From Epinephelus fuscoguttatus (lineage: Eukaryota; Chordata; Actinopteri; Perciformes; Serranidae): a stretch of DNA of 64,000 nt. The first letter of the stretch is position 1. Each line of letters opens with the position of its first letter. Location: NCBI RefSeq assembly GCF_011397635.1, contig NC_064762.1, forward strand, positions 20,609,479 through 20,673,478, read 5' to 3'. The notes under the pieces were generated by a model. That model was not told the DNA's origin, made no database searches, and was given only the letters and a program-made list of their open reading frames with translations. Made by a program: the position numbers and the translations under genes. Below, one piece after another: positions 10,700 through 23,124 of the stretch.

Positions 10700-13190
10700 C
10701 TGCTGTAAAGTTAGGCATCTCAACATGGGGGTCTATGAGGATTGACTCACTTCCAGAGCCAGCCTCAAGTGGTCATTCAAAGAACTGCAGTTTTTAACAG
10801 TCCCATGTCGGCTTCATTTTTCAGACCCTATTGTTTCTGTTTGTAAAGCCTAGGTAATTTATTCTATTAAAGAAACCTCTGGTGTAATAGTGCATTAAAT
10901 TCAGTAGAACATTATTTTGCCTGTATTGTTTTCTTACAGTTTGTACTTCTCTCAAAAAATAGCATTGACAACAATTTGTTTTGATACTATAAATGTGACA
11001 TGTAATATAATATCATAATGCAAAATCTACAATAAATGTTTCATAATGAAATGCAGTCCAATGACAAGCCAAAAAAACATCAACAAATCTAAACCCTAAT
11101 TGAGGAGAAAGAACTGAATTGTGCTGCCTCCATTAAGGCTCAAACACAGAAATCCATTATGTAGCAATAATAGTCTATTATCATAAAAATGCAAGTGTAC
11201 ATGAAAAAATCATAATCCAATATGCTTGAGAGGCACACTCAACAGTAAAGTGACTGCTGAGTGCTCCATCGGCTGCAGACAAATGGAACACATGCCAGTG
11301 TAGCAAAGACTAATGGACGGAGTGCAGAACAGCGAAGAAAACCAAAGTCGAATGGGCAGAAAACATTATCTGTTTATGTCTGAGCAATACACAGGAGGGC
11401 TACACTGGGGTTTGTTTTAATGTTTACATGATGCTTCACAGTTATAACATGGCATTAGCCTAATGTGTCTTTAAGATTCATTTGGGCGATGTGGTTACAC
11501 AAACAGGAAGCCCTCTTGACACACGAACCACAGATTGACACACAGTTTATCTTTGTTCGCCTCTTCATCATGGGAGTAAGAGTTAGTCCACTTTGAGCTG
11601 GTTACCATGCAAACTGAAAGCTGCCCTGCTGTTGACCATCGTAGATCACTGCCGCCTCCCATCAGGAGATCTCATGAGGCATGAAAAGTAAGACGGCGAA
11701 GCCGCTCTGTCATGTTATCCCAATTAAAGTCTGGTGAAATAATTAAATAAAACAAATCGTACTTGTCTCATGCAAATGACAATCTGCAAGCAGAATTAAT
11801 GTTCTCCTTTTTTTTTTTTTGTTCCAGAGACGAGAAGGGAGAGAGGTGAGAAAAGAAAGAGACTGGGGGCCTGTGGCTGTGTGATCATGATTCAGCATGA
11901 AACCAGGCAACAAACAGTGCTGTCATTATAATCACAACTCCCAGGGGAAAGAGGGCACACTGGAAATTGGGTGCTTTGTCCATGCTGGCTCATTATAGTG
12001 GGCCTGTCTAATGAATTACACCCCTGGCTGCTGCTCCAAAAAACTTCCATTCTGAGAGTAGAGGGTGACATCTTTCAGGCAGCACCCTGGCAAAAATAAC
12101 CACTGTTGAAAATTTCTTGTCAGCTGGCTACCTAAGACAAAAGGGTCAGAGCATGAGAACAGAAGTGGTGTTTTTGTAGGAGGGTCATTCGTTCCCAGAA
12201 ACACCATGTGTAGCATTTCTAGGCCTCCCTTCCATCTTGGGACCTGTGGCCCAAATCACATGGCCGCTCTAAAAAAAAATACAGCTTTGATCTAATTTTA
12301 TTTCGTGGTCTTGCAGAGAGGGCCGTCAACATCTGACTAAGGAGACTTTAACCCTCCCTCAGGGTACCTACTTCTCCTGCACAAATCACTCTCTGCATTT
12401 GCATCTGTCTCACCTGTTGTTCCATGCACTCATTTTTCTTTCTCCTGTCATCCCTTGTTTTTTTAAAGTTCTTCCCAGCATCAAACAAACCAATTAGCAG
12501 ACAAATCTCCAGATGCTTGGCTCACCACAGCTTAACAGCGAGCCTGCGGCGAGGCAGGGCATGAATGGCCACTCGCTGCTTTGATTATGTTCACACGAGC
12601 CTTGTTTATTACATACACCGTCTTCTGAGCCATGGCAGAGAGGTAGACAGCAGGACTGTGTACCTCTAGCTAGCTGGGCTCTGAGATTATATTTTTAGAA
12701 TGAACGATTGGTCTCTCTCCTCAGTAACTGCCCCATATTTTCTCGGATAGGTACAAGCACAGAAGATATTGACTGTGGTGTAGAGAAATCTAAAGGAAAC
12801 CTCAAGGCATCTTTATATATGGCATAGCTCTCGGTTTTACACAGATCTAAATGGTGTCAAATTAACTGCCTGTGAGATGAACTCATCTTTGTTGTGTGTT
12901 TGCAGAAAAACATGTGTTTAATGAGCTACACCTGCACAGGGGATCCACAAAAATCATATTAGATTTTTTTTTTATGGGCACCATAGTAGCCATATTTGCA
13001 GTGTAAGTGGAAGCACTTGTTGGTGTATCCCTCTGAGGCACATCAGTAAACATGCGTTCACAGCGAGGGTTAGGTGGAATTTACATCGACAGCTTTTATT
13101 TACTTTTATTTCACAGATAAGAAACAATAAATTGTGAAGACAGTAAAGCCTCCACAAAAATAGCATTTAAAGTCTTGTACTTCTATCCTT
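10700..13190. other. Intergenic, mostly unique-looking DNA
   Basis: About 2.5 kb without a supportable exon. It is less repetitive than its surroundings and includes moderately GC-balanced stretches (about 11500-12700) that could contain conserved non-coding elements; this cannot be judged without an alignment. Confidence 0.4.
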
Positions 13191-13195
13191 CAGGG

Positions 13196-13800
13196 ATTTA
13201 TCCTGGCGTTATACGAGCAGAGGAAATCTCCGTTCGTCGCTCGGCTAATTTATACAATGTAAAATGCCATAGGCTTGTGCTAATAACGTTAGCATGTAAT
13301 ACTTGTTTGGAAAACGTGTTTAGTATAAGACAGTTGTTTTGTCAGTGAACCTTGTGAGTTGTAATGGAGCCGAATTTTTTACTGTTACCTTTGTTAAATG
13401 TTGCTGTTGTCCCTGGTTTTATGTGAGAAGAGGAAATGATCGCTAGCTGCTAGGCTAATTTATACAATGTAAAATGCCATGGGCTTGTGCTAATAACGTT
13501 AGCATGTTGTATTTGTTTGGAAAACGTGTTTGGTATGACAGTTATTTTGTTGGTGAACCCTGTGAGCTGTAATGGGGCCAAATTATGTGCTGTTAGCTTT
13601 GTTAAATGTTGCTGTTGTCCCTGCTTTTATATGAGTAGAGGAAAAGTCTGCTAGCTGCTAGGCTAATTTACACAATGTAAAATGCCATAGGCTTGTGCTA
13701 ATAACGTTAGCATGTTGTATTTGTGGGGGAAATGTGTCCGGATAAAGACAAGTGCTTGTCTGTGAATGCTGAGAGTTATAGTTAAGCCAATTTGTGTACT
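13196..13800. repeat. Tandem repeat, about 209-bp unit, nearly three copies
   Basis: The block AAAATGCCAT AGGCTTGTGC followed by TAATAACGTTAGCATGT begins at 13261, 13471 and 13679, i.e. periods of 210 and 208 bases. Each unit also carries GTCCCTG-TTTTAT, GCTAGCTGCTAGGCTAATTT and TTGTTAAATGTTGCTGTTGT. The third copy decays after about 13760. No open frame crosses the unit. Confidence 0.88.
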
Positions 13801-14379
13801 TGTGTTTGAAACTGTCTCTATTAAGCCATGTTTAATGTGTGTTGAATGTGTGTTTTGAATCAACTGAACTTTACAGCACTTCACAGAAACCCCGCTGCTG
13901 ACTAGTGTTTTGGAGGTGTAACTGCAAGGTGACACAGACACACTACCACATAAGTAAAAATGCTCACAACAGCATAGGCGACATGTGTAGGCTACAGCGT
14001 TGGTTCTGCAACACGAGTATAATTCCGCTTTAGACCAACAGCTGGAGCATATAGGCTTTTTATCACTCTGTACAACATGGCTGAATATGCTGCACTTCTA
14101 TAGAATACTCATACATGAGTACTACTTTTAGTGCAGGCTTATGATCTTATAAAGTGTACTCTCTCTTCTCAAAACCAGTTGTTATGGTCCATGTAAAATA
14201 TTTGATTGAGCTAAAGTGCCCACTTAGCTACCTGACAGGATTTGAAGGTACTGGAAGGAAAATCTCATGCAAATACAAAAAGGAGCTTTGGCACACTACT
14301 TACATTTCAATACATGCAAATAAAATGTGTTATGCTCACGTGATTTTTCTTTAAGAAAAACATGCTACTAAGGCACTGA

Positions 14380-14570
14380 TAATACGAGGTGCTGGAAACA
14401 TTCCTCAGAGATTTTGGTCCATATTTACATGATAGCATCACACAGATGCTGCTGATTTGTCGGCTGCACATCCATGATGCAAATCTCCCGTTCCACCACA
14501 TCCCAAAGGTGCTCTGTTGGATTGAGATCTGGTGACTGTGGAGGCCACTGGAGTGCAGTGAACTCAAATG
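14380..14570 (-). mobile_element. Tc1/mariner transposase C-terminal fragment (family A)
   Basis: Minus-strand translation gives WPPQSPDLNPTEHLWDVVER followed by EICIMDVQPTNQQ and, further on, IWTKISEECFQHLV. These are the DDE-domain end (SPDLNPTEHLW) and C-terminus of a Tc1-like transposase. Only this end survives, and it abuts a (GGAT)n run at 14575-14608. Confidence 0.85.
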
Positions 14571-14574
14571 GACG

Positions 14575-14608
14575 GACGGATGGATGGATGGATGGATGGA
14601 TGGATGAC
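14575..14608. repeat. (GGAT)n microsatellite
   Basis: About eight GGAT/GGAC units sit at the junction of two oppositely oriented Tc1 fragments. Confidence 0.9.
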
Positions 14609-14639
14609 ATAAGCCACAGACGACGAACACAGTTTGATG

Positions 14640-15213
14640 GCAGTTTGAATGCACAGAGGTATGAGATCCTGAGACCCACTCTCATGCATTCATCCACTGC
14701 AACGATCTTATCTCGCAGCATGATAAAAAACATCCCCATGTTGCAAAGATCTATACGTTGTTCCTGGAAGCTGAAAACACCCCAGTTCGTGTATACTCAC
14801 CTAACATGTAACCCACTGAGCATGTCTGGGATGCTCTGGATCAGCGTGTCCCAATTCCTGCCAATGCCAGCGACTTCACACAGCCATTGAAGAGTGGGCC
14901 AACATTCCACAGGCCACAATCAACAACCTGATCAACTCTGTGTGAAGGAGATGCATTGCATTGTATCAGGCAAAGGGAGGTCACACCAAATACTGACTGA
15001 TTCTTTGGGGTATCTGCAGCGTTAGTCACATGAAGTCCTAATAAATGTCTTTTTTCAAGATCAAACTGCACATTTTAGAGTGGCCTTTGACTGTGACCAT
15101 CTCATTTATGTGACCAAAAATTTAGGGAAATAAGTCTGTGCACAAAAAAGTTAAATCTGTGAAAAAATGTAAAATAAAACAAAAGTGTTGCATTTAAATT
15201 TTTTGTTCAGTGT
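14640..15213 (+). mobile_element. Tc1/mariner 3' half (family B), opposite orientation
   Basis: The plus strand retains the C-terminal transposase region in broken frames (ACATGTAACCCACTGAGCAT, TGGGATGCTCTGGATCAGCG and AGAGTGGGCCAACATTCCAC). It then has an untranslated tail ending in AATTTTTTGTTCAGTGTA near 15213, a typical terminal repeat of a second fish Tc1 family. It is dead because of frameshifts. Confidence 0.75.
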
Positions 15214-16332
15214 AAATTTATATAAAAAATACATAAAAGAAACAATAAATTGGGAAATAATTGACATGTGTTTATGTTGTATACCTTTTACTTATGTGAT
15301 TACATATTTTTGGGGCTCCATAAATTCTAAGGTTGTTGCTTTCACAGTTATGTAAAAGAAAACCATGATGCATACAACTATATCCTACTGTTATATTCGT
15401 AGGTTGACTACACACACACACACACACACACAAACCATGGCCAGCCCACAGCAGTAACACAGGAAACCAAATGCGCTCTGCTGTTCATCTCACAGATAGC
15501 ATCTTATCTACAGGCTTCCTCCACACTGCAAGGACAGCAGTGGAAATATAATGCACTGTTGAGTCTCTGTTTATCCTGGGGATTAGGAAGAACTATACTG
15601 TATGCTGAGGTCAGAGTTATAGCTGTCAGTTTCAAACTTTGGCTTACACATACACCCACACACAGTAGACATTTTGTCTATAAGAAGATCAACAACTTAA
15701 AAGTTGCTGAAGGTTGGAGAATACGTGCAATTGTTTCAAAATGTTTTCTCCATGCCTTTTTATATTAGAATACTATGAACCACTTTCCTCTCATCTTTTA
15801 TTTTACATTCTATATTTACATGTAGAATAATGTTTGAATAGTGTGACAGAGACCACAAGCGTGATGCAAATTAAATATTTGAAGAAAAGATTATTTACTT
15901 AGAAACAAGTTTGTTACGTTAGTGTTTAATCTTTTTACACAATGACTCTTCTAATGACTTTGAACCTTTTGAGGAAGCACATAGAGGAAAGTCCCAAAAG
16001 TGCCTTAAAACTTACGTTTATGAAAATGTAATGATGTGAAATTTTAGCTCATGCCAATGTAAAGTCAGCAATGATAAACTGTATGTGAGCATGTTCCATC
16101 ACATACAACAAATTCTATCTCAACAAATTTAGGTACAACTTAAGATTTTATTTGCACACATTTGGACACATTTACATCTGCAAAACCCACATTTGTACAA
16201 CTTTTCTTTTACGAAGACTCACAATGACACTGACGGCCTCTAAGCCTAAACCCTTAACCATAAAAACCACATGCAACTCCAACCCTTGCCCTAATCTGAA
16301 CATAGTTCTTACTTAAACCCTTAAACCAAGCT
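15214..16332. other. Intergenic, (CA)n microsatellite near 15411-15432
   Basis: AT-rich DNA with one dinucleotide run and no exon that can be supported. Confidence 0.5.
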
Positions 16333-16673
16333 TTAAAGGGACAGTTCACCTCAAAATCCAAAGTACATACTTTCCTTCCTACCTGAGTGCTGTTAATCAG
16401 TCTAGATTGTTTAGAGATGTCTGCCTTCTCTCCAGTATAATGGGACTAGACGGCACTCGGCTTGTGGTGCTCGAAGCACCAACAAATACATTTGAGAAAC
16501 TCAACAACAAAGTCTCTTTCTCTTCAAATCATGATCTGGTTACTCAAGATAATCCACAGACCTTGTTGTGAGCAGTTTCATGTGGGAACTATTTTCTTTC
16601 TATCGAACTACACCCTCTAACAGTGTCACAGCGCAAAACTAAGCATGCATCCGTCATGGTAGACAAAAGTTGT

Positions 16674-17622
16674 GTCTCAATTCAGGGGCTTCAACCTTTG
16701 AAGGACGCAGCCTTTGCGGTCGACATCGGCAAAGTCCTTTGAAGACCGCATCAGCCAAACCGAACGGTCTCCGCAATGGGACGGTCTGGTCTGCTGAAGA
16801 TATCCTGATTGCAATACCAGTTGCTTTCGCCCTAGTCTCTATATACAGACTATACATTCAGTGAATGTAGAGTCTGTAGGCAAACCCCGAAGATCTTGCC
16901 TCCAGAAGAAGAGCGGAAGAGCCCTGGTCTCCGGTTTTAAGTTGATTGTAGTCTGCGTGATATTGACCAATCACGTTTGAGCCGGCTGCAGTTGTTGCCA
17001 GGTTAAACGGTCCGTGCAGTGAACTAACGAGGCTCCACCTGAATCAAACCAGAATGCCAAAAAATCTGGGGTCTGCCCCCAGAGGCTGTATCGCCGTCTG
17101 CCGGAAGTCAGATGCCGAATACAGCCAATGGATTCCGAGAATGCTCTCGCCCCAACCCATTGGCATTCCTGTTGACTAGCAACCAGTTGTGCTTGACGAA
17201 AGAAGGAGTAAGCTACTAAGTAAGTTAGCCCTAAATCATATACCCAGAGATTGTTATTATTGATTTGATTTATTTCAGGCTGATGGAGGACTGTTTTCAG
17301 GTAAACTTTTTAAAATAAGGTTGTTTAAGCGGTTTGCTTTTAGCTAACAACAATAATGTTAACAGCAATTAACTGTTAGCTAGTTAACAACCGTTGACTT
17401 AACTTGATATTTAATCTTCAGCGGCTTGCAATGCATCTTGGGATAGACTAGGCCACGAAGGATTCATCCGTTGCATCCTCCAAATTCTGGGAAAGAAGGC
17501 TGCATTTCTCACCCACATTTCAAAGGACCTATGAAATGGGACAGCCTTGGTCGCGCCAATGTGATGCAATCGGTCTTCAAATGCAGCCTTCGAATGCTGC
17601 AGCCCCTGAACTGAGACACAGC
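16674..17622. mobile_element. Nested DNA element with TGTCTCA-TTCAGGGGCT ends
   Basis: The left end is TGTCTCAATTCAGGGGCTTC and the right end is GCAGCCCCTGAACTGAGACA; reversed, the right end reads TGTCTCAGTTCAGGGGCTGC. The similarity continues into CTTTGAAGG / ATTCGAAGG. No transposase frame; a 64-codon frame at 16670-16864 has no recognisable domain. The target duplication is unclear. Confidence 0.7.
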
Positions 17623-17759
17623 TAAGATGTAAATATTATTGCCGTCCTCCTTGGCTCATGAGCTAGCTCCATGGTGCTAGGTGAGTTGGTAGTTTTGTTG
17701 CGCTGTGATACAGTTGGTGGGTTACATGAAACTGCTCCTTTCTACAGTCGGTATTTTCA

Positions 17760-18267
17760 ACCCAGTCTCACTCCGAAGTCGTCGAAATCCAGTATTTGGC
17801 CAGTGACTTGCAGCATCAGATACCAACGAAAAAAGACACCCTTTAATGTCGGCATGATACGCGGCTGGTGGATGTTATGGTTTAATGGTGCCCAGCAGCA
17901 TCAGGGGGAAACATAGTGGTACAAAAACTAAAGTTATGGTGGCGGAAGTCCAAGTAGGGTAGGTGGGAGGGGAGGTGGATAGGTCCAACAAACACTGACG
18001 AGATCGGTGTTCGAGTATCCATAAGATCATAAAGCCAAACCCTGTTCTTTTTTCCTAATCCCAACCACATGGGTTTGCTGTTGAAGGAAAAAAACATCAA
18101 ACTGTGGTGTTGAACCTACGTAGTGCATTTATTTTGAAAGAAGACAATGCATGTAACAGGCAGAACTTGACACGGCATCCCTTAATTTCAAAAATCAATG
18201 CACCCAGGGTGCCTTGCACATGGTATCTGGACATGGATGTGACAAAGTCAGAGTGAGAATGTGTTGA
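17760..18267 (+). mobile_element. CAACCCAGTCTCACTCC family, copy 2 (nested)
   Basis: Starts CAACCCAGTCTCACTCCGAA, includes CATGTAACAGGCAGAACTTG and ends AGAGTGAGAATGTGTTG. It has more internal sequence than copy 1 (GGTTTAATGGTGCCCAGCAG and CATCAGGGGGAAACAT). Confidence 0.7.
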
Positions 18268-18301
18268 TTGTACCAAAACTTGAACTGTACTGTCCCTTTA
18301 A

Positions 18302-18980
18302 CCAATAAAAACCTGTTTGAACAAGTGAAAGACAAACAAACGTCTTCATTCTCACAGTATAAAACTCAAACTGTTCCTAACAAAGGTGTAAAAACGTACA
18401 CACACATAAACTCATTTTATTACATTAATTTATGTTCTTATAATTAATCGCCACCGGAACATAAACAATGACTGACACAAAACTCCACTGTAAACTCTGT
18501 GATTTATTGTGTTTCCACTATTGTTCCAACTAAGGGTACAAACACTGCACTGTGCCCTATAAATACAGCAAACGCCAATAACTGCAGACATAACAGCTCC
18601 TTAGCAAATCCTTCTCTCTGGCATCTCTGCCATCTACCAACCCTCAGAACCCCGATTTAAGGACACTGCCCAGACTGCCAAAGATAAACACAAGTAGCCT
18701 GCATTCATTCACAAACAGAGGAGAAGCATTATATTTACAAGAGGTTTATTCTTTATATCCTTAGCAAAGGAATGCTTTCCCCGAATTGCTGTCTCAAGTG
18801 CACTTCTCTTATAATTACCAAAGTAGGATAACATCCCAAGTATGAGCTGCCACACTTAAAGCAACAGTTGGACATTACTATGAGTATTTCTGGTGAAGAG
18901 TTAGATGAGACCTAATCTACACTGAAAAGGCCTTTGAGGTTACAACCAGTAGCCGCCTAGCGTAGCTTAGCTTAAGGATG
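18302..18980. other. Intergenic, no feature seen
   Basis: AT-rich sequence with several AAAC/ACAC runs; nothing gene-like. Confidence 0.45.
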
Positions 18981-18984
18981 AGAA

Positions 18985-19038
18985 ATGGGAACCCACTTGC
19001 AATGAGGGGACAATGCTAACCACTGCACCACCGTGCTG
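18985..19038 (-). repeat. SINE 5' fragment, minus strand
   Basis: The reverse complement reads GGGCAGCACGGTGGTGCAGT then GGTTAGCATTGTCCCCTCA, the tRNA-like head of the SINE found more completely at 22888-23068. Confidence 0.7.
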
Positions 19039-19239
19039 CCCTTCTTTTTTTCTTTCTTTTTTTTATTTGACTGATATGATCTTGTACTGGGTTGATATCA
19101 GCTATTAAGCTAGCAGATAAAGACGAGCAGCAAAATAAGTAGCAAACACTAAATCTGTGCTGTATATAGTGTGTTATTATTCTGAATCTGCTTTCATCCA
19201 TCCACACAACACTTCCAAACAATGTAGGAGGATTAGAGG

Positions 19240-19760
19240 GAGAGGAGACCACACCCACTTAGGGGTCCAAAAGTGTATACCATTTCATACAGACCCCCAA
19301 GATGTGCATTGGGTTCGTAGGCAATTTTCGTGGTGGCCAAACAGTGTGTGGCCCAAAAATATTTTTTCCCATTGACTTACATGGGAAAAGAAGCATCTGT
19401 AAATTTGTGGATACACAACCCCCACAAAATGACTCTTTTGACTATCAGGACCTTATCTGTTCATTCAGATAACATTTGAAAGGTCTAGAAGAGCCCAAGA
19501 CTGAGTCATTTTTTTTCCCATTCAAGTTGATGGAGCGCTTAAACGGTCAGAGGAAGTCTTCGGTCAGAGGAAGTCTTAAGTGTGTCTGCTCTATGGGCTG
19601 CACAATGCGGAAGCAGTGCCAATTATTCGGACAATTCTATACAGGGCAGCTTGACCATTTTGTCTTCATGCTTCATTGAACAGCTCTCATAGGAATGAAT
19701 CAGATCAACTCCAACGTTGTATCCAGCTCTCTTTATACTTCCATGATTTCGTGCCACCGG
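19240..19760 (+). repeat. Dispersed repeat related to 33870-34480
   Basis: Shares TTTTTTCCCATTGACTTACA, a TCTAGAAGAG-GAGTCATTTT block, AAGTTGATGGAGCGCT, GCTCTATGGGCTGCACAATG and CTCATAGGAATGAATCAG with the block at 33870-34480. A 17-bp tandem (GGTCAGAGGAAGTCTT, 19544-19575) is specific to this copy. Confidence 0.65.
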
Positions 19761-19808
19761 TGCATTTTGTTATGCGTTACCCTTTGTTATAGAGCATCTT
19801 TGCTATAA

Positions 19809-20389
19809 AGGCCCAGATGCACCAAACCAACCTCGAAGAACTAGCGGTGATAAGGCCCTCTGTGGCGTTGGCTCACGTTGCCCATGTCTCAGCCAAAAAG
19901 TCGTACATGAACACCCCGCAAAGACTTCAAACGACGGCCAGCCAGCACATATGTTCTGTGCATGCGTAAGAGGAAATTACTCTGTACAACAGCAGATGGC
20001 GGTGGAAGACCATCTTGACGCTAGTTAGCCAATTAGCACAATAACAACACAATCAAATGTTGTAAAAACAAAGCATATTTGCCTTGTGCCAGTAAACAAT
20101 AACACAGGAAACATTTCTGCTAGAGAGCGCAATGGTTAAAGCAAAAATAATCTTACCTCATGTCACAAGGTTGTTTACTTTCCTCACTTCCGTTTCTCCT
20201 CTTGTGTGCTGAGCTGAACTGCCAATCAAAGTGATTTCTTCACCAGCAGGCTCCACAGTCGCTGATGTCAATTCATAATGCTGAATCAACCGAAAAAAAG
20301 CCAAATAGTGCTGACAAGGGCCATAGATGCTCACTGACGGCCAGTCAGTGTTGACCAATAACCGACCGTCGCTTTAGTGTGTTACAGCC
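19809..20389. mobile_element. Possible DNA transposon fragment (GGCCC-ACACCAAACCGAC type)
   Basis: The left end GGCCCAGATGCACCAAACCA and the reversed right end GGCTGTAACACACTAAAGCG look like diverged inverted repeats. A related end (GGGCCCTGACACATCAGACT) occurs at 34854. No coding frame. Superfamily uncertain. Confidence 0.4.
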
Positions 20390-22140
20390 TTAACACCAGA
20401 ATCACAGGTTCTCAATCAGACTGCTGTCTCATGTTAGGCTCATGCAACAAAAGCACTTTGCGTAAGGTCAGAGAAAGATTGTGATCTTTGTTATGTTAAT
20501 AAAAATGTAATCATTTAAAAGAATAATGCTGCAGTTAGCCATGTTCCTGCATTAGCCTCTGTTATTGGCCTATAAAACATAATTTGCTCTGCATCACATT
20601 TCCATCAAAAACAATTAGTTGTATATGAACATAATTTCTAGGAAGCAGGGCTGCTAATGGACAGAATGATGCAGATCTTCATATCTAGCTCTCTGCCAGA
20701 AATAGACATGGGGAGACCAGGGTTGGATGGCTACAGGGCCTGTTACAGGGGCACACAGCTATTTTCTGGTCCTTTGAAAGTCACAGGAAAACAAATTCAA
20801 CATCAAAATGTTTGCTTTCTTTGCCTGCACTCATCTACTGTGTTAAAACATCTGAAAGTCAGTAACTTACTTGATGAGGGGGACAGTCAAAAGTCATTTA
20901 AAAAGTCATTTAAAAATAATTCCAGGGGTGGATGGGATGGAAAATAAAGTTTGAATGAAATATATTACTGCTGTTAGTAAATGATGGAATGTAAAATGTA
21001 AAATTGTATTTCCTTGAGTCAGAAGAAGTATTTAAAACAGTATTTCCTGTGCTTTATCAATGCACATAGATGGTAAATATTGATTACTGAATGCATTACA
21101 AACTTGTCCACTGCTGTCCTGCTGACACCACATTGTATTCAGCATTGTTATGAAAAAAAAACCCTGCACATTTATTCAGTCTGGTTCCCAAATGAATTAT
21201 CTTTCCAGTATGCTTTACATCTGCGGGGATTAAATGTAATCCAAACAGCTCTTTTGCCCGAGAACATTGCACTTACACAAATACAACTAAACTTTCTCCA
21301 CAGTCCACAGTGTCTCACACCTAATTGGGCAGCCATCTGATAAATGAACCACATTCATTATACAAATGTCAGTGCCTGCTGGTGGAGTGTAGGAAGAAGA
21401 GAGGGCTGGGGAGGAGGTGCGGAGGGGCTGGGAGTCGAGCTGACAGGCTGCTAATGAGATCATCAAGGAAAACGGCTCCTCAGTCCAGTTAAGAGGCACA
21501 ATTTCTAACATAGTAGTTGGGTGTATAATATAATGAGGCACACTGTGGGATTACGGTTTGTCATCCTGTTTTGTTGTAACCGTAAACCATGGCCATCACC
21601 ATCATAACATGTCTGCACCAGGTTTTTATATTGAACAAGGTCAGCCCTTTATTTTACTTTTAAGGTTACAAAAACACTCCAACATTTTATAATATGTTTC
21701 CGTCCTTGTCTCGCATCCCTTTGGCTATTCAAATTCACTCATCACACTCGCTGTTTACAAGGTAGCACTGAGTGCGTATGTTATCAGGAGCATCTAAAAT
21801 CCATTTCACGCTTAAAAAAAAGGATGTTATTGTAATGAAAGAATAGACCACTGAGGCATAACAGTTATCTTTGGCTAAAAAGCACAGCAGCGAATATCTT
21901 TATGTAAATTTAACTCAACAGTTACGAGTACACTGAGAGGAAAAACATTCGCTAAAAGCACAACACATTAGCCGCATCATGTCACACTGTGCTGTTGTTG
22001 CCCTGGGGATAGATACAAAGACAAGATAGACCCAAACTGTGGCGAGGTGCGCAACAGCAGATGGTCAACACCAAGCTCATATGTTGCAATCCCTATTCGA
22101 CAGTGCTGACTGAAGTGGCTCAGACCAGTACTTCTCTGAA
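20390..22140. other. Intergenic, no feature seen
   Basis: 1.75 kb without a supportable gene. Small open frames here lack domain signatures and splice context. Confidence 0.45.
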
Positions 22141-22143
22141 ACG

Positions 22144-23124
22144 TTCAAAGGAATAGTTCAGTATTTTGGAAATATACTGTCTTGAGAAAAAGATACTACT
22201 GTCTATATACATAGATAGATTAGGCCTATGCAACTATAAGATCTCTATGGGGTCTAATCGCAAAAGACTTTTCAGATGTGTGTGTATTTTGGGCCTGTGT
22301 GTATATTACCACAGAGTGAAACAAACTGAATTTCCCCTCAGGGACTGATAAAGTACATCATTATTCATCTTTTTCTGCATCAACAACAATTACACCCTGT
22401 AAAGTGTCCCACCATCCGCTGGTCCTGATCCAAAACCACAGTTTCTGATAGCCTTTATGTTGCAAACACTGAGGTAGACCAAATAACATCGAAGTGAAGC
22501 AGCAATGCTAAGTTTAAGTGTAAAGTGGGCTACTCATTAGGCCAAGCAGTGTTGACAAAACAGAAACAAACCGGTAGTCCACTTCTGCTTGCTCACTTGC
22601 TTCTGGCGTATGCTTATCACACAAAGCAACAATGAACATGTATGAACTGAGAAGATGACGTCATTGTCTCTCAAGTGCTCCAATTTGCATGTCCAAACAG
22701 AGACACAGTAATCAGGGTTTCAGAAAGTCTGCATCTAGGTAGGTGTTTTTAAAAATAAACAAAAATATCTGCATACATCTCGACAGGGCCGTAATGTATG
22801 GGAGGTGGATTTTGTTGCATTCAGACAGAGCCAGGCTAGCTGTTTCCCCTTGTTTACAGTCTTTATGCTAAGCTATCCAGAAAATCTGGGCAGCACAGTG
22901 GTGCAGTGGTTAGCATTATCGCCTCACCATTCCTGGTTCTAACCCGGGGGAGCCCTTCTGTGTGGAGTTTGCATGTTGACCTGTCCAAGGTGTACCCTGC
23001 CTCTCACCCAGTGTCAGCTGTGATAGGCTCCAGCCCCCCCACGATACCTAAGCGGTTACAGAAAATGAACGTACTAGAAAATCAGCAAAGTGTATTTCCC
23101 ATAATGTTGAACTATTCCTTTAAA
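22144..23124. mobile_element. MITE with AAAGGAATAGTTCA ends, carrying a nested SINE
   Basis: The left end TTCAAAGGAATAGTTCAGTA and right end TTGAACTATTCCTTTAAA are inverted repeats (AAAGGAATAGTTCA in both). Both subterminal regions carry a GGAAATA / TATTTCC motif. The SINE at 22888-23068 is inserted near its right end. No transposase. Confidence 0.72.
22888..23068 (+). repeat. tRNA-derived SINE (internally deleted copy)
   Basis: Starts GGGCAGCACAGTGGTGCAGT GGTTAGCA (A-box-like), then GGTTCTAACCCGGGGGAGCC (B-box-like). It continues with TGTGTGGAGTTTGCATGTTG, jumps to the 3' body (TGTCCAAGGTGTACCCTGCC, GTGTCAGCTGTGATAGGCTC) and ends in CTAAGCGGTTACAGAAAATG. The central region usual in this fish SINE type is missing. 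Confidence 0.85.

Larger units (their letters stand above)
16333..18301. mobile_element. Outer TTAA-ended MITE, split by two nested insertions
   Basis: The left end TTAAAGGGACAGTTCA and the right end ACTGTACTGTCCCTTTAA are inverted repeats with TTAA at the tips, the target of piggyBac-type elements. Between them lie two younger elements, at 16674-17620 and 17760-18267. The remaining outer sequence (16350-16670 and 17630-17758) has no coding potential. Confidence 0.65.

Noticed and set aside
14474..14890. 138-codon plus-strand frame
   Set aside because: Runs antisense through one Tc1 fragment, across a GGAT microsatellite and into another Tc1 fragment.
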